Source: Ischnura elegans
Lineage: Eukaryota > Arthropoda > Insecta > Odonata > Coenagrionidae
Direction of reading: 5' to 3'
DNA length: 64,000 nucleotides
NCBI RefSeq assembly: GCF_921293095.1
Contig: NC_060246.1
Span: forward strand, 108,356,941 to 108,420,940
Below, one piece after another: positions 23,578 to 36,929 of this stretch (position 1 is the stretch's first letter; every line of letters begins with the position of its first letter). The notes below the pieces were generated by a model. That model did not search any database, was not told the DNA's origin, and saw only the letters and a program-made list of their open reading frames with translations. Made by a program: the position numbers and the translations under genes.

Positions 23578-26500
23578 CCACCGGAGGGACAGTCGTGACC
23601 GCTCACGAAGGCAGTCACAGCTGAAATGCGAGTGTGGGCCTGAGCCTGCTAGCGTAGTCCTAGCGCATGAGCACTCGTGTTGAGAAGTAGTACCACGTGA
23701 CGGTTCAATTTCCACGCCTAGCGGAATTTACCTGAACTTCGACGGCAACTTCAATTCAGATGTCATTTCACTTTACCGAATTTGAAGTTACCATGGCAGC
23801 ATCTCCTTGGCGAGATCCTGTCCTGTCCGGGTCGAGCCATCATAAAAATAGCAAGTAATACAAATCATATATTTATCTTTTTTGCCGTCTACTACTCCAT
23901 CCATATCCATGTGATCTTTTCTATTAAAATTGGTATGGTTTTCTAAACTTAGCAACATATGCTCCTGCAGTAATTTTATGTTTTCCCGTGTTGTATCCTG
24001 AAACTGATTTTTACCTTATTCTCCATATGACATCTTAAATACGAATTGCTCGTAAGGAATTTTTCTCTCATTTTTTTGTCATGGTTAGTTTCCAACATGT
24101 TATCCATTAAACTCCTAAGTTCTCTACACCATAATTCAAGACAAAAATACTTTAAAATTCATTAAAGATGGATAACAGGCTATCAGATGATTTATAAGTA
24201 TCCTTCTGTCATATTGCTACTGGGACGTGTTAGAGCTCTTTCGTGATTCTATATACTTTGTTTGTTATCTTTTGCATTTTTCTTTCTCTTCCTATCTCTG
24301 GTTCATCATCAATTCCTCCACTGCGGTATCTAACTTACTATTCTAGCCCTCTGTTTGGAAGAATAAGCCAAATAAGCCGAATACATCGCTCTCTGTTTTG
24401 GCAACACGGAGGGCAAAGCTGCAAAAGACCCTTGCCATCTCTCAACTATTCTTACGCCAAAATCCCCTTGGGAAGGACCCCACCCACATAAGGACGGATA
24501 AGTGGAACTTCAGGAACGTTAGTGGCATTATTTAACCCGCAAAAAACTACAGCATATTAACTATTTCCTTCAATATTTGTTCCTTTTCATTCCTGACGCC
24601 AAGGATATCGCTAGATATATATTTTCACATCTTGACTACGACCATTCTATGTATCTAATTTCTCGCATCCTGTCTCATAAGAGCATTCAACGGATATATT
24701 AACAGCCTGAGTCCTTGTATCTCAATTTACCTCGGGAAGAGGGTCATCAAGGGATTAGAATGGTCTTCCACATAAATTCTGATCTCCTCCTAGCAGAAAA
24801 TGAAGCTGTGGCCACATTCGCAAATTACTCCGCACGCTGGGAGAATATACTTACAGCAATTTAGCAAATGCAGCTCTCGAGCCTGAGGCCCAGTGTGAAT
24901 AATATTGCTAATGGTTCTGGAAGCAGTGAGGACTGTACACAAGGGGCGCGGAGAGGAGTGGTACATCTGACGATGCGCATGGCAAGTCTCAATGGGACAC
25001 ACATTTTTTATACACATTCTGCAAATGAATTTCATGTTATTATCATTTAATTTAATATAACAAGGTCCTTCACCGAGGCTTGACGGCTTACGATAGGTTG
25101 AGATTCGCGTGTATTTTAGGATAAATAAAAGTTATTCAAAGGTTGAGAGACAACAAGCTCGCTTTCACCTGGGTTCGCCTCACACGTTAAGCACTATCTT
25201 GATGTGTCCGACATGCTTTGAGTATGAAAGATTGTTTGAAACAATCCATCACACAGAAGTCGACGCAGAGGAACCGAATGTTAACGGCTGAAGTTACGAT
25301 TGATGCAACTATGAATTCCATTGATGCATTTTGCAGTGTAATTATTTTGGTTAATGAAATCGCGTCATATGATACGTTAAGGCAGTTACAGGCAGGTTGA
25401 GAATTAAATCCTGCCGTGATTATGAAATTTTATTACAGAACAACCGTTGTACATAATAATTTAAATTTGATGCCGTAACTTACGACAGTGATACCTACTA
25501 GTTCTTTTTGACCACTCACGTCAGCAAGCTTCAACGTATCCTATGTAGATCGGAGAAAGTCGAGGCGATATTCCAGTTCCCCCCAGATGTTTTCAAACAC
25601 CTTTTGTGCCACGGTGCCTACCCGCAGCAACTTTTATTCTTACCATCATTTCGTCGACGTCAGCATGACAATTTGAATGGTGGATCAAATTCAAAATTAT
25701 CGCTATATGGATTTGTGCACGAAAAGATATTAATGCCTAAGAAAAATAGACGCAAGGTTGTGCGAGTACGTGTTGTCACGTTGTGATCGTAGTGCCCTCT
25801 CATAGCTGATTTTGTAGCATGCTTCAACACGTCATGATACTTATGAATTACTTCCCCACGTCAGACTATTATACCTTTTGCATGGTGAATTAAATGAGTC
25901 CCTGTCTTCTGACATGCATGGCAGAGAGAAAAACAGGTGAAATTCTGTATGTTCAACAGCCTTTTCTTTGCTATTGCTATCCATTCATTAATTTATTGTT
26001 TCAAAGCGGAATACGCTGCAACCTTCACAAAAGGACTAGAATACGATCAGATCAATCCCTGTTTTCCTCATTGCCATCAGTCGTTTCTTTTCCGTTACTC
26101 AGCAGCATTGGAAGTATGTCATATAAAGAGATCTTGACAAGATTATACACTCATTTTCGGAATGGTTGCCACCGCGACCTCCATTGCATAACTGTGAATG
26201 AGCGGTTCATATTCCTTACCTCTTTAGGTTACTCTAAGTGACTCTTCCGTTATTTCAACCATTTATGAACAAAATGCAATAATAGACGTTTCACGAAGAT
26301 TACTCATTCACACATTCAAAACCCACTCGAAGAATTCACGCTAAAATAACGGCTCTTCCATAAACGCATCTTTAGACTGATAAATCTATTAAAGCACCTA
26401 CTCCAAACTAAGAAATTTCCTTGATTTAGTGACATTTCATCGGATACAATATTTTGCTCAGCACATGTAATTCAAGTACGAAATACGTAACACAAGGATG

Positions 26501-26692
26501 TTTTCTTACTAAAAGGATCGTCTTCATTTATTATCTTCCCACCCTGTCAACAACGCAAATACAAGTATCAGACAATGAGATTCATTTAATGCAGTTAGTT
26601 ATACCATTATCACGGGTGAAATTCACCGTTCGCATTGATTTCAATTTCGGGTGTGAATTTGCACCCACGCCAGTGATTTCGCGAAGGTCACA
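23578..26692. other. Non-array flank, no gene recognised
   Basis: About 3.1 kb of AT-rich single-copy-looking DNA. Open frames are short (60-115 codons) and none shows a recognisable domain. A second CGGAGGGACA at 23582-23591 echoes the hairpin loop just before it. Confidence 0.6.
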
Positions 26693-28290
26693 AGCGCCTT
26701 GTATGACATTCATTCCAAAATACCTCATTTTCTTCGTACGTTTAATCCACATAGCACGCGTAAGTAAGGCAATAACGGTGGCAAATCGTTCGGAAGTATT
26801 TCTCATTGAAAGAGCTCTCTTCCTTTTGAAACCTATGCTACCCAATAACTGCTCTCCGAGTTTCTTAACCTTTTTTAAGAAACAATTCTACATTTTAGTG
26901 AAAAAGAAAACAAAAAAGTGATAATCTTTGCTCGTTTAATCTACATTACACGCTTAAGTAAGAGAATAACGATGGCAAGTCGTTCCATAGTATTTTTCAT
27001 TGATAAAGCTCCCTTCCTTTTGATACATATGCTACCCAATAATTGCTCTCTGAGTTTTTTAAACTTTTTAAAAATACAATTCCATTTTTTTGTCAAAAAA
27101 GAAAACAAAAAGGTGATATTTTCGCTTTGAAACGAGGTGACTCCTTGCTAGTGCGTCCACTTTGGGATGAGGCTTCTATATGAAATCAATGAATGAATGG
27201 GTCTCCTCTTAAGCTCAAGAGCTCGCGGGCGATCATCGCTCGTGTTGGGAAGGGAAAGTGTAAATCAGATCCCGAAGTCAATCTTGCACTCGGACGCACA
27301 CAAAACGCAGTGCTTGAGGAGAGAGCGCCAGAGACTAAATAGGGTTCATTATGGAGATGTCAGACGGCCAGCGCCTTGCATGACATTCAATCCAAAATAC
27401 CTCATTTTCTTCGTTCGTTTAATCCACATAGCACGCGTAAGTAAGGCAATAGCGGTGCCAAGTCGTTCGAAAGTATTTCTCATTGAAAAAGCTACCTTCC
27501 CTTTGAAACATATGCCTTCCAAAAATTGATCTCCCAGTCTTTTTAGCCTGAGAAAAATTCTATATTTTAGTTTAAAAAAACAAAAAGGTGATATTCTTTG
27601 CTCAATTAATCTACATTACACGCTTAATTAAGGGATTAACGGTGGCAAATCGTTCCATAGTATTTCTTATTGAAAAAGCTCTCTTCCTATTTTTACCTAT
27701 GCTACCCAATAATTGCTCTCTTGAGTTTTTAACCTTTTTTTAAAATACAATTCCATATTTTAGTAAAAAAAAGAAAGCAAAAACATGATATTCTCTCTCT
27801 GAAACAGGGAAAATCCTTAGTGCGTCCACTTTGGGATGAGACCTCTTCAATCAATGTATGACATTCAACCAAAAATACCTCACTTTCTTCGTTCGTGTAA
27901 ACCACATTGCATTGCGTAAGTAAGGCAATAACGGTGGCAAGTCGTTCGAAAGTATTTCTCATTGAAAAAGCTCCCTTCCTTCTGAAACTTATGCCACCCA
28001 ATAATTGCTCAGTCTTCCAACTTATGAAACAATTCTATATTAATGCCGAAAAACCAAAACAGTAACATTCTCACTCTGAAACAAGGCGAGTGCGTTCAGT
28101 TTGGGATGAGAACTCTATGAACTTAATGAATGAATGGGTCTCATCATCGCTTCTGTTGCGAATGGTATGCGGAAATCAGCTCCCGAAGTCAATCCTGCAC
28201 TCGAACGCACACATAACGTAGTGCTTGAGGACAGAGAGCGCCAGAGATTAAATAGGGTTCATTATGGAGTCAGACGGCCAGAATAACTCC
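26693..28290. repeat. Compound tandem repeat (A-B-C order)
   Basis: Three related blocks alternate. Block A (AGCGCCTTGYATGACATTC) starts near 26693, 27370 and 27850. Block B is a shorter relative of A (starting near 26925 and 27598, GATGGCAAGTCGTTCCATAG). Block C (AATGAATGGGTCTC ... GGTTCATTATGGAG ... CAGACGGCCAG) is near 27165-27370 and 28105-28280. The A-to-A spacing is 677 bp between the first two, so the array is A-B-C-A-B-A-C with the last cycle incomplete. Short ORFs in A and B are by-products of the repeats. Origin unknown. Confidence 0.7.
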
Positions 28291-29926
28291 TGAGATGACT
28301 TCGAAGGAGTCCGAAGGAATGTCCAAGAGGAGTATTGGGGGTGAAGAACACTTGGGACTGACAACTAATAATTAATAACTGTACCAATAAGATTCCAGTC
28401 TCGTTCATGGTGCCACGGACTCGGAAGGAAGCTTTCCGGATCTAATTGATGAACGATGGGAACTCATTACAACAGTAATATAACAACTAAGACTATACAG
28501 GAATGAAGATTTGAAATTAGACATTTAAAAAATTGAAAATATAACAAAATATGCCTTCAAAAATGGCAAATGAAATATAAAATAGACATCGTTAATTAAG
28601 TATGAAGTACTCGAGAGCCTCTGAAATCCGCAAGATTAAACCTGGAGAATCCGGAGCATTTAAGGAAATCAACGGTCCAATTTCACGGTGGTGGTAAGAG
28701 GAAAAGGATACGACACAGAGAGATGAAATTAAAGATATTAGGACACAAAAAATCAAGCTAAGTGTTTTGGGAGTATGACTCACAACCATTATGAATGCCA
28801 GCATATGAGTAACCACTGAAAAGGATCGAAATACGGTCGACAGACGGCCGGATATGACGGGAAGGTTGTAAAATTAGCGTTCAAGGACCCGCTAATAATG
28901 TTGTGAGACGAATAAAGAATGAAGCCACGAGAGCGAAGAATGCTTCAACGAAGAAATACTAATGTACACCTAATCACAAGGAAAGACACTGACGAAAATG
29001 AGAAATGGGTTTTTGATGGATACATGCCCTTTAGTCACCGGCCGTTGAAGAAGAAGAAGATTATCCTTAATTGGGAAAGATGCAGGGTGAATGTTTAAGT
29101 GACGGTATGAGTACCAAGAATACGGACTAAATACCAGGAATTGTGGCAGGAACGAACGTTTTCGTCCTCGTGAAAATATGTAGATATATTTTGAACATTG
29201 TCAAGATATAACAGACCTGTCTAAGTGTAGCTTTCGGAGAAGTGGCCAGAAATCATGGATCACTTTCAATTGCTAAATTGACCACAAAATTTACAGCATG
29301 AAATAAACAAATTCTTAGAAATGGAGAAGTAACCTTACAAATAAATAATTGTACGACCGCAAAAAAAAGGATGAGGGTCTGTCGTAGGGCGTATGCTTCG
29401 TAACATACTATTTAACGGTTTACAAATGATAAATGCAGGAGAAGGCACCTGCAACTACACATGCAGACGATGAACTCCTATTAAGAGGTTCATTCCGAAT
29501 GAAATTACCAACATCGAGGAGACCTAGCAGCATCAGACCAACGCTTTTACTCACGGGGGGCTTAAACAATATACGTTTCTAATATACATGCCAAGAAAAG
29601 TCAATATCACTCCTAATCTAAATAATATGATAATGTAACAATCAAGTAGGCAAAATTTGTGCGCTACATACCTGGAGAAGACGGAACAACCTTATAGGCC
29701 ACATCTTGAGACATGATGGCCTGATGAAGACAATCGTCGAAGGAAGGTGGAAGGCAAGAATGGAAAAGGAAGACCTCGGACAAAATATATGGAACAAGTA
29801 AAGAGAGATGTGAAAGAGAAGAAATACGTAGGAGTGAAAAGATTAGCTGATAGGAGAACTGAGTGGAGAGCTGCGTCAAACCAATCCTAGGATTGTTGAC
29901 CAGTGATGATGATGATGATGATGATA
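28291..29926 (+). mobile_element. Decayed RTE-type LINE, 3' part
   Basis: Frame fragments near 29370-29480 resemble reverse-transcriptase motif B' (MLRNILFNGL) and the catalytic box (HADDELLL, Asp-Asp at 29466-29471). Near 29660-29890 the C-terminal region typical of arthropod RTE-like endonuclease/reverse-transcriptase proteins is readable in two frames: NNLIGHILRHDGLMKT, then GRPRTKYMEQVKRDV and RTEWRAASNQS before a stop. A frameshift separates the two parts. A (TGA)n tail at 29904-29925 closes the element. The 5' limit is unclear, and 28291-29340 has no readable domain. Confidence 0.6.
29904..29925 (+). repeat. (TGA)n tail
   Basis: Seven consecutive TGA-type triplets directly after the RTE-like coding remnant; short microsatellite tails are a usual 3' end for this LINE group. 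Confidence 0.8.
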
Positions 29927-30110
29927 CATACCTGGGTATTCCTACTTAACAAAAATTCTTATTTACGTTTCTGTTCTTTATGTTCATTGTCTTACTATTG
30001 TCAAGGTTTGATTTATACTTTGATGGGTTATAATTTTGTTTGCCCGCTTCTTGCCCGCAGTCTGTTCTTATTTGATTTAATCATAAAGTACAGGATGTTC
30101 AAGGGCGCAC

Positions 30111-31147
30111 ATGTTACATTCAGTAGTAAATCCTCATTTTATGTTAAATATGCTTGATTCCAGTGTTGGCTATGCATTCAATGATTTTTTAGTAAAACAT
30201 GATAATGAATTCATTGTTGTGCATCAAAATATAAGAAGTCTTCGGGCCAATTTCGATAGTTTTACAATCGAACTTCAAAATTTGGATGTCAAACCACACG
30301 TGATAATACTTTCCGAAATTTGGGTAGGTGACAGTGAAGTAAATGCTTTCCACCTCCCGGGATATATATCTATTGCTTCTTGCAATAATTCCTACAGAGC
30401 TGGTGGAGTGATAATCTATATCATGGAAAATATTTCTCATTGTTCTAATAAATGGACTCATTTCACGAGTGCTGATGTTACTTCTCTTACTATTGATATT
30501 GATCCAAAAACGAAATTGACTTTAGTTGCCATTTACAGACTGCTTGCCCAGCGTGTGGCAATATTTTTAGAAGAGCTGAAGATCTTATTAGATAGGTCGA
30601 CGGAAAAGAATTTATTAATCATCGGTGACATGAACTTATGCATTTTACAGCAGGCAGGATTGGCATATGATTATTTAATTTTAATGCCTAGTCGTAGATG
30701 GAACAAATGATAAACACTCCAACTAGAATAACTTCTGCTAGTGAATCTTGTATTGATCATATTTTTGCTCGATCAAGAGATAACTTCCCTATGCACTGCG
30801 ACGCGTTTGATCTGGGACTTACTGACCATCACTTAACAATTTGTTCCATGGAAATAAACCTTAAACTTATTTCGAGTAAAAACGAAACAATCACATCTAA
30901 AATCGACTTTAACACTCTCAATAGTCTACTGAGAGACACAGATTGGTCTGCAGTATACCGTCAAAACGATGCTTCATTAGCTTACGAGATATTTCTTCAT
31001 CAACTCACTTTTCATATTAATACTTCCACTGTAAAATTTAAACTAAAAAAGAATCATAGGAAAATCAAACCGTGGATAACTAATGATCTTTGTGCACGTA
31101 TTTCGAAAAGAAATTTCTTATATAAAAAAATGAAGAAACAACAGTAA
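30111..31147 (+). pseudogene. LINE endonuclease domain (APE type), broken
   Basis: APE-type endonucleases nick target DNA to prime reverse transcription. In order: VHQNIRSL (Asn motif), ILSEIWVGD (catalytic Glu), GGVIIYI, VAIYRL, IIGDMNLC (GDxN motif), CIDHIFARS and LTDHHLTICS (terminal Asp-His). The first 199 codons (30111-30710) and the rest (from 30698) are in different frames, so there is one frameshift near 30650-30700. A TAA at 31145-31147 then separates this part from the reverse-transcriptase frame, which continues in the same register. Not functional as it stands. Confidence 0.8.
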
Positions 31148-31156
31148 AATGTTAAA

Positions 31157-33046
31157 TTGGTGCATTACTACCAATCCTATAAAACGAGATTAGATGCTGA
31201 TATTCGCAAAAGGAAAGAAAATTATTTCTTGCGCACTTTTGAAGCCAATCGTAACAATATAGCCAAGCAATGGAGAGTCGTGGATGATATTATAGGTGCA
31301 AAATCGTCGAGAAATAATGTTAAAAATATCAAATCCTTGGAAAAAGGTGAACTTATAACGAATTCGCAAGGTATTGCTAATGAGTTTAGCAAATTTTTCA
31401 ATCAGATCATAGAGCAAAATACGGCCCGTATCAATGCAGTCAATTATACTCTTCCTCCTGATTACAATAGTTGGTTTCCTAAAAACTGCTCTCAGCACTC
31501 TATCTTCCTTGCTCCGACATCTATTGAAGAGGTGCAGAATATAATCAAAAGTTTAAATTCCAATAAGTCTAAGGGGTTAGATAACATTTCAACCAATACT
31601 GTTAAGGCTATTAACGAAAACGTGGCACCCATCTTAACTTATATTGTTAATTTAAGCCTGCAGCAGGGCGTGTTTCCTGATAAACTAAAATGCGCACTTA
31701 TTGTACCAATTTTTAAAAATGGTGATCGAAAGGATATTAAGCAGTATCGTCCTATTTCTCTTCTTCCGGTTTTTTCTAAAATTCTGGAAAAAATAGTTAA
31801 ATCTAGGTTATTAAGTTTTCTACAAAAAAATAATTATTTCAGTAAAGCGCAATTCGGTTTTCTGAAAAGCAAATCTACTGAGGACGCCCTTTTGGAATTC
31901 TGCTCTGATCTATATGAGAGCTTAAACAGAAATAATAAGACTGGTGGTTTATTCATTGATAAAACAAAAGCCTTTGACCCTGTTAATCAGGAGATATTGC
32001 TATCAAGACTGTCGGAGGCTGGAATTAGAGGTGTTGCAAACGATTGGTTCAAGAGTTACCTGATGGGAAGGTCGCAAAGGGTAATAATTAACAATTGTAC
32101 TAGTGAGGAGGTGTCCTTCACATGTGGTGTCCCTCAAGGTTCCGTCTTGGGACCAATTTTGTTTTTAATTTATGTCAATAATTTTTGCAACGGGGCATTT
32201 CATGGAAAACTTACTTCTTTTGCCGATGACACGGCATTATGTTATTCGTCATTTAATGTCTCCGATGTTGTATCACAAATGCAAAATGATTTGAATAGAA
32301 TTAATTATTGGTTCTTGTGTAATAATTTTGTTCTGAGTGTAAAATCAAAGTTTATGTTGTTTGGCTTGAAAAGTATACTGGTGCCATCAGATGACGTTTT
32401 CTATAGATGTTCTCATTGCTTGACTTCAAAAGGTAGAGCTTGTAACAATTGCATAAAAATTGATCATGTAAATCATATAAAGTACCTCGGTTTAATATTA
32501 GATAACCATTGTAACTGGAAAATGCACATTAACAAATTGAAATCTGAGCTGATTATTTCCTTGAGAAAATTTTATCTTCTCACGTATAAATGCCCAGTAT
32601 CCATTTTGAGGACGGTGTATTTTGCTCTGGTAAATTCAAGAATTCAATATGGAATATCTTGTTGGGGAGGCACATATCACTCTAATGTTAAACCAATTAA
32701 AATTATTCAAAATAAAATCCTAAGGGTGATCTTAAGAACCTCCAGGAATGAATCATCCTTCCCACTGTATGTAAGGTAAAAAATCCTCCCAGTTAGACAT
32801 TTGTTTGTATATAAAACATTAAGAATTTTTTACAATCGTGGTGGACATAAAAATAAACCTTGTCCCTGCACAAAAACTTTAAGATTCCACGAAATTACTT
32901 GTATTCCTAAACCAAAAATTGAAGCTTATAAAAATTTCTTTAATTATTTAGCACCAAAATTGTATGTAAATCTTTGGCAAAAATTACAAGGTTGCAATAG
33001 CGAATCTGAATTTGCAAAAAAACTGAGACTGGTTGTTAAGTCATAA
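31157..33046 (+). pseudogene. LINE reverse transcriptase and C-terminal region, broken
   Basis: A 540-codon open frame (31157-32779) contains the reverse-transcriptase core: QYRPISLLPVFSKIL near residue 197, FIDKTKAFD at 266-274 with the first catalytic Asp, CGVPQGSVLGP near 323 and FADDTALC at 355-362 with the Asp-Asp pair. A Cys-rich stretch follows (CSHCLTSKGRACNNC). A TAA at 32777-32779 is followed in the same frame by 81 more codons with CPCTKTLRFHE, so one nonsense change splits the C-terminus. The catalytic residues survive, so decay is moderate. Confidence 0.85.
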
Positions 33047-33415
33047 AAATATTGAATTTTTATTTGAGACAATTAAATAATCTGATCGTTTAATTGCTTA
33101 AACTTATTTTGTTACAAAATTTATTATAATTTCATTTCATGTTAATTTTCCTATTACTGTATTCTAATCGTATTTTGTATGTTTTCAAGATTGTATACAT
33201 GCACATGGACAAATGTTTCTATGAAGGACTCACAGAAGAGCCACTTTTGTTTAAAGGTTATTATATAATGTGCTGCCGAGCATTGCCTTATTTGTATGTA
33301 ATGGCAACCCCTAATCAAGACTCATCTTAAGGGGTGTCTAATTTCACTGTTAGTGTATGCATATGTTGTAATATTTTGGATCAGTGAAATAAATATCTTT
33401 ATCTTTACTTATCTT

Positions 33416-34243
33416 TAAAGTCAAGGAAACAATGCAGTCTTGCAACAACTAGTATAAGGATGGAGAGGATATACCTTTAACAACCGAATACAGCTATACC
33501 ATGTTGTTAGAGTAACATAAAAAGCATATGAATGTGAACTCTAGGATGATAAGAAAAAAATTAAAAACTTACGCTACATGCAGAGAGCCAAATAATTTCC
33601 CTAATCTTTGACAAGGAAATGCTACCGAAAAGTTTCAAAAAATTCAATTTGCGTAATTTCTGGATTTCTTACATAATAGAAACACATTTGAAGATTTGCG
33701 AGGGCTTCATCCCGTTTAGAAGGCCCCTACGTATTCTCGACGTCTTTCTTGCACGCCGATGCAATAAATGACTGCTTTTCAAGGGAAAGTTCCCTCCAGG
33801 CATGAGTGACCACGCAGTACCGCTGTGACTACCTGAGTAGGTGTCACCATCCAAACGGATTAATGAAACTTTAAAAACCCATTCGTAAACCATTCAACTG
33901 CTATCCCATCCCTCCCCAATTCTTAACGAAGGAAAAAACGAATTCTTAACGAAAAGAGCCGAACGCTTGGATGCGAAAAGAAGAATATTCTTAACCCCTT
34001 AGCTGCGATCGCTAAAACGCAGGCTATCCACTGCTGCGGGAATATTTCACAAGGTGATCAGAATCGTATTATATGCAAGGAAGGGCAGAACAGGTAGAAA
34101 ATCCCTGCGCTCCCCTCCCGACCCTTCTCCCGAACCTACAGAGGGGAGGTACACCTCTCCACCACTGTGACCACCCCTAGAAACGACTTTTTTCAGCGCA
34201 ACCGTCGGTGGTAACATAATGTAGGTAACACTGTAGTACCAGT
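33416..34243. other. No gene recognised
   Basis: AT-rich DNA between the LINE tail and the MITE. Only short unsupported frames are present. Confidence 0.5.
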
Positions 34244-34452
34244 CAGGGGTGGATCCAGGATATCTTACTGGGGGGGTCACAAGCAAGGCCGTATCCAGGA
34301 TTTTGTTCCGGGGGGGAGGCACAGGAATGCCTCGTAATACAAAACGAACGCAATGATAATGTGACCGTATTAAAAAATTTTCATATTTATTAATTAAGGG
34401 TCTGGCATGTGCCCCCGTGCCCCCCCCCCCTAGATCCACCTATGGTACCAGT
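34236..34452. mobile_element. hAT-type MITE with 8-bp target-site duplication
   Basis: The element occupies 34244-34444 (201 bp). It is flanked by GTACCAGT at 34236-34243 and again at 34445-34452. Terminal inverted repeats CAGGGGTGGATCCAGG and the reverse complement of the right end, CATAGGTGGATCTAGG, match at 13 of 16 positions. An 8-bp duplication and ends starting with CA are typical of the hAT superfamily. It has no coding capacity, and long G or C runs lie near both ends. Confidence 0.8.
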
Positions 34453-36929
34453 AAAAAGACGAACGGACACTGACAGGTACCTTCCGCTTGACTCCGAGCA
34501 CTTCCGAAGGCCATCTCATGAAACAGTTTTGCTATCGCGCTCGTAGAACTCAACCACGTAGCCGTATGTATTGATGTCCAATGCAACTATTTCAATCTCT
34601 TGAACCGCACATAACGCCAAACACCTGGATACTTGATTAGGAAGGCTCAAAGTGTTTCGATGACCATTTTGAAAATCAGTTCAAATATTATTTGGGTGAG
34701 GGGATGAGCGTTCAGATGATCTCGGAAGGAATTAAGATCATCGATAATGGGTTGGAGAAACTTTTTTCCATTTGATCATAAAAATAATAGGTACTCCGAG
34801 AACTTTAACAGAGGAAAGTAAGCCGAAAAAAATCGCTCGAGGTCGATAATACCAAAGTAATTTTAGTGCATAGTTAAGGAATGCATTATGGAAAAATTAA
34901 TGACTAATGACGAATATTTAATTTATATGCATTCCAAAGGAGACAAAAATTAGTTCCTCAAAAACAAAAGCAAAGGAAACCATTTTGAAACGAAAATTCA
35001 CGCCTTAATTCCCACTACTGTTGTCTTGCACACGCTACCGCTTCGTGGGTATGTCACATTTCCTATTAGCATCCCTTAATTACCTCGTACATTTCGTATA
35101 ATTTTACTAGCTTAACTATTTAGTACAAAGTCATTTCTCAGCGAGAAGAGAAAGTATAACAATGGTTTACCTTCCATCGTATTTCATGAAAAAAAATAGC
35201 CTTTTGCCGATCCATATAAATGAACTACCAGTAATACAGAACGTCGTGTGGATTTAATATTTCGTGCAGTGCAGGTGATCACAAAATTTCTGAAAAAAAT
35301 GAAAGAGAACAAGGGAAGAAAACAAAAACTGAGGAACAAGAGGATCATGGGCGATCATCAGCAATGCGTTTGCAATGAGAGTTAGATACCTACATACGCT
35401 GGGAAGCGCAGGGCTGCTAAGTTTGGGTTAAAACTCACATAATTCGGAGAGACGCTGTGAAAAATATCCGTCTCTCATAGCCATGTCCGACGGGTTCACG
35501 GGAAGTAGATAAGGAAATAGACAGAAAAAGAGGTAGATTAAAATGCCATTCTTTCGTCGTGCTCGTAGAATAGTCCCTCCGTAAAATTAATGGCGTCGCA
35601 CGCTTAAAGGACGACTCATTGCATGTTTTAATTTCTTTGTATTCTGATCTCACTCCATTTAAGTCTAAGTTTTCTTTTTAGCGAAAGTGCGGTTATTATT
35701 CATTTCAAAGTTAACAAGTGCACAATGCCATTTTAAAAAGATGATTCGTGCTGTTGACTGTAGTTCGTGTCTTGCTGGCGATACACGATTGTAGTAGGAA
35801 GACTTTTAAACAAGACCTCCATAAAATATAAGTACTTAGGTAAAAATGATTTTATTTTCATTTTTTTTGTGATGACGATAACTTTTTATTTTTGTTTACG
35901 TTCTCTTTTCCGTTAATTAATGTCCTTTTTAATGAGCAATGTTATCCGTGAGCTGGTGTATCAATATGGAGGATAATTGCACTTAAAGGTATTTCTTATT
36001 CAATTATTTGTCCTTCGAAAATCACGTTTCCTTGAGTTCAACTGTAAACATCTTGCCATTCACAATGTCTTGTTCACCAAAGGCTGTCATTTGCTACTCA
36101 ACAGATTCATTGCGCATTGCGTTTTATATTAAACCTGTATATTTGTGGGCAGCGATATTTGTGTATCCCGATTAATTAAAACTTTAAATAGAGGTATTTC
36201 TGAAGTGAAATCATTCACGATCATAAGTAATATTTCGATAAAATCCGTCATACTAGCCCCCATTCATGCTAAGGAACTCCATCTGACGCGATTGCACTAC
36301 ATATAATTCTATTGTGTGTACCATCTCTCTCTCTCTCTCTAAAGCTTACGAAGGGAAACATCTGTTACAACTTATTCATATATCAAGAATTGTGTTGAGT
36401 TATGAGAAAAACAATTAATAAACGTGTTTTTTATTGTAATACGTAAAGTCGTTATGTTATGATATTACGCATGAATTGGATGTTAGAGTGGAACATGATC
36501 TCAACGTTTTTCGTATTCGAATTGAATAATTTAGAAACTCTGTTAGACTCGAAGAAATTTATTTTTTTTAGCCTCAGAAAAAAATTTCTCTATGAATATT
36601 TATTTTCATTTTATAGCCTACGTACCATGCGCTCGTTTTACGAGAAAGTGGAAATATTGCTTATACCTAAGCTAGCAAACTTAAAAGCAAACGATCCTTA
36701 AGTAACAAGTGGCAAACAAAAGTGTAAGTCCTCCCACAGTGACCATAACAAGCCGCAGGCCTTTTCCGGGGGGGTTTCGGGGGGCAGAGCCCCCCCAGCA
36801 TGCAAAGCGAGTACCACTATGATGGACCTAAAAATGGCTATTGAAGACACACTCGAGATTTAAAAAATATAACGGCAAAGAAGGCCTCTGATGTAAGTTA
36901 AATCTATACAACCAGAATTGTTGACCTAA
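34453..36929. other. No gene recognised; simple repeats
   Basis: AT-rich DNA with a (TC)n run at 36324-36340 and a GC-rich stretch near 36765-36797 that contains a GGGGGGC/GCCCCCC hairpin. The longest frame (80 codons, 36459-36701) has no recognisable domain. Confidence 0.5.

Larger units (their letters stand above)
30111..33415 (+). mobile_element. Broken CR1/jockey-superfamily LINE
   Basis: A single element with endonuclease, reverse transcriptase and C-terminal region in order on the plus strand. It ends in an AATAAA signal (33387-33392) and a short TTATCTTTA-type tail. ORF1 is not recognisable, so the copy is probably 5' truncated; the 5' boundary could lie anywhere after the (TGA)n tail at 29925. 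The clade is uncertain: the reverse transcriptase and the Cys-rich stretch before the C-terminus suggest Daphne- or CR1-like elements. Confidence 0.8.

Noticed and set aside
23038-23715. 225-codon minus-strand frame across the array end
   Set aside because: It joins the array promoter block to unrelated flank across a breakpoint and has no recognisable domain; chance extension of a spacer frame.
24790-25035. 81-codon Cys/His-rich minus-strand frame
   Set aside because: Cysteine spacing fits no zinc-finger pattern I know, and no neighbouring exon or splice context supports it.
26454-26921. 155-codon plus-strand frame
   Set aside because: It lies in the compound tandem repeat, and similar frames appear in the other repeat blocks without a domain.
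34047-34439. 130-codon minus-strand frame
   Set aside because: It runs through the hAT-type MITE and its G/C runs; no protein similarity.
36779-36795. GGGGGGC/GCCCCCC hairpin
   Set aside because: Homopolymer-rich sequence pairs trivially; no associated gene or element end.
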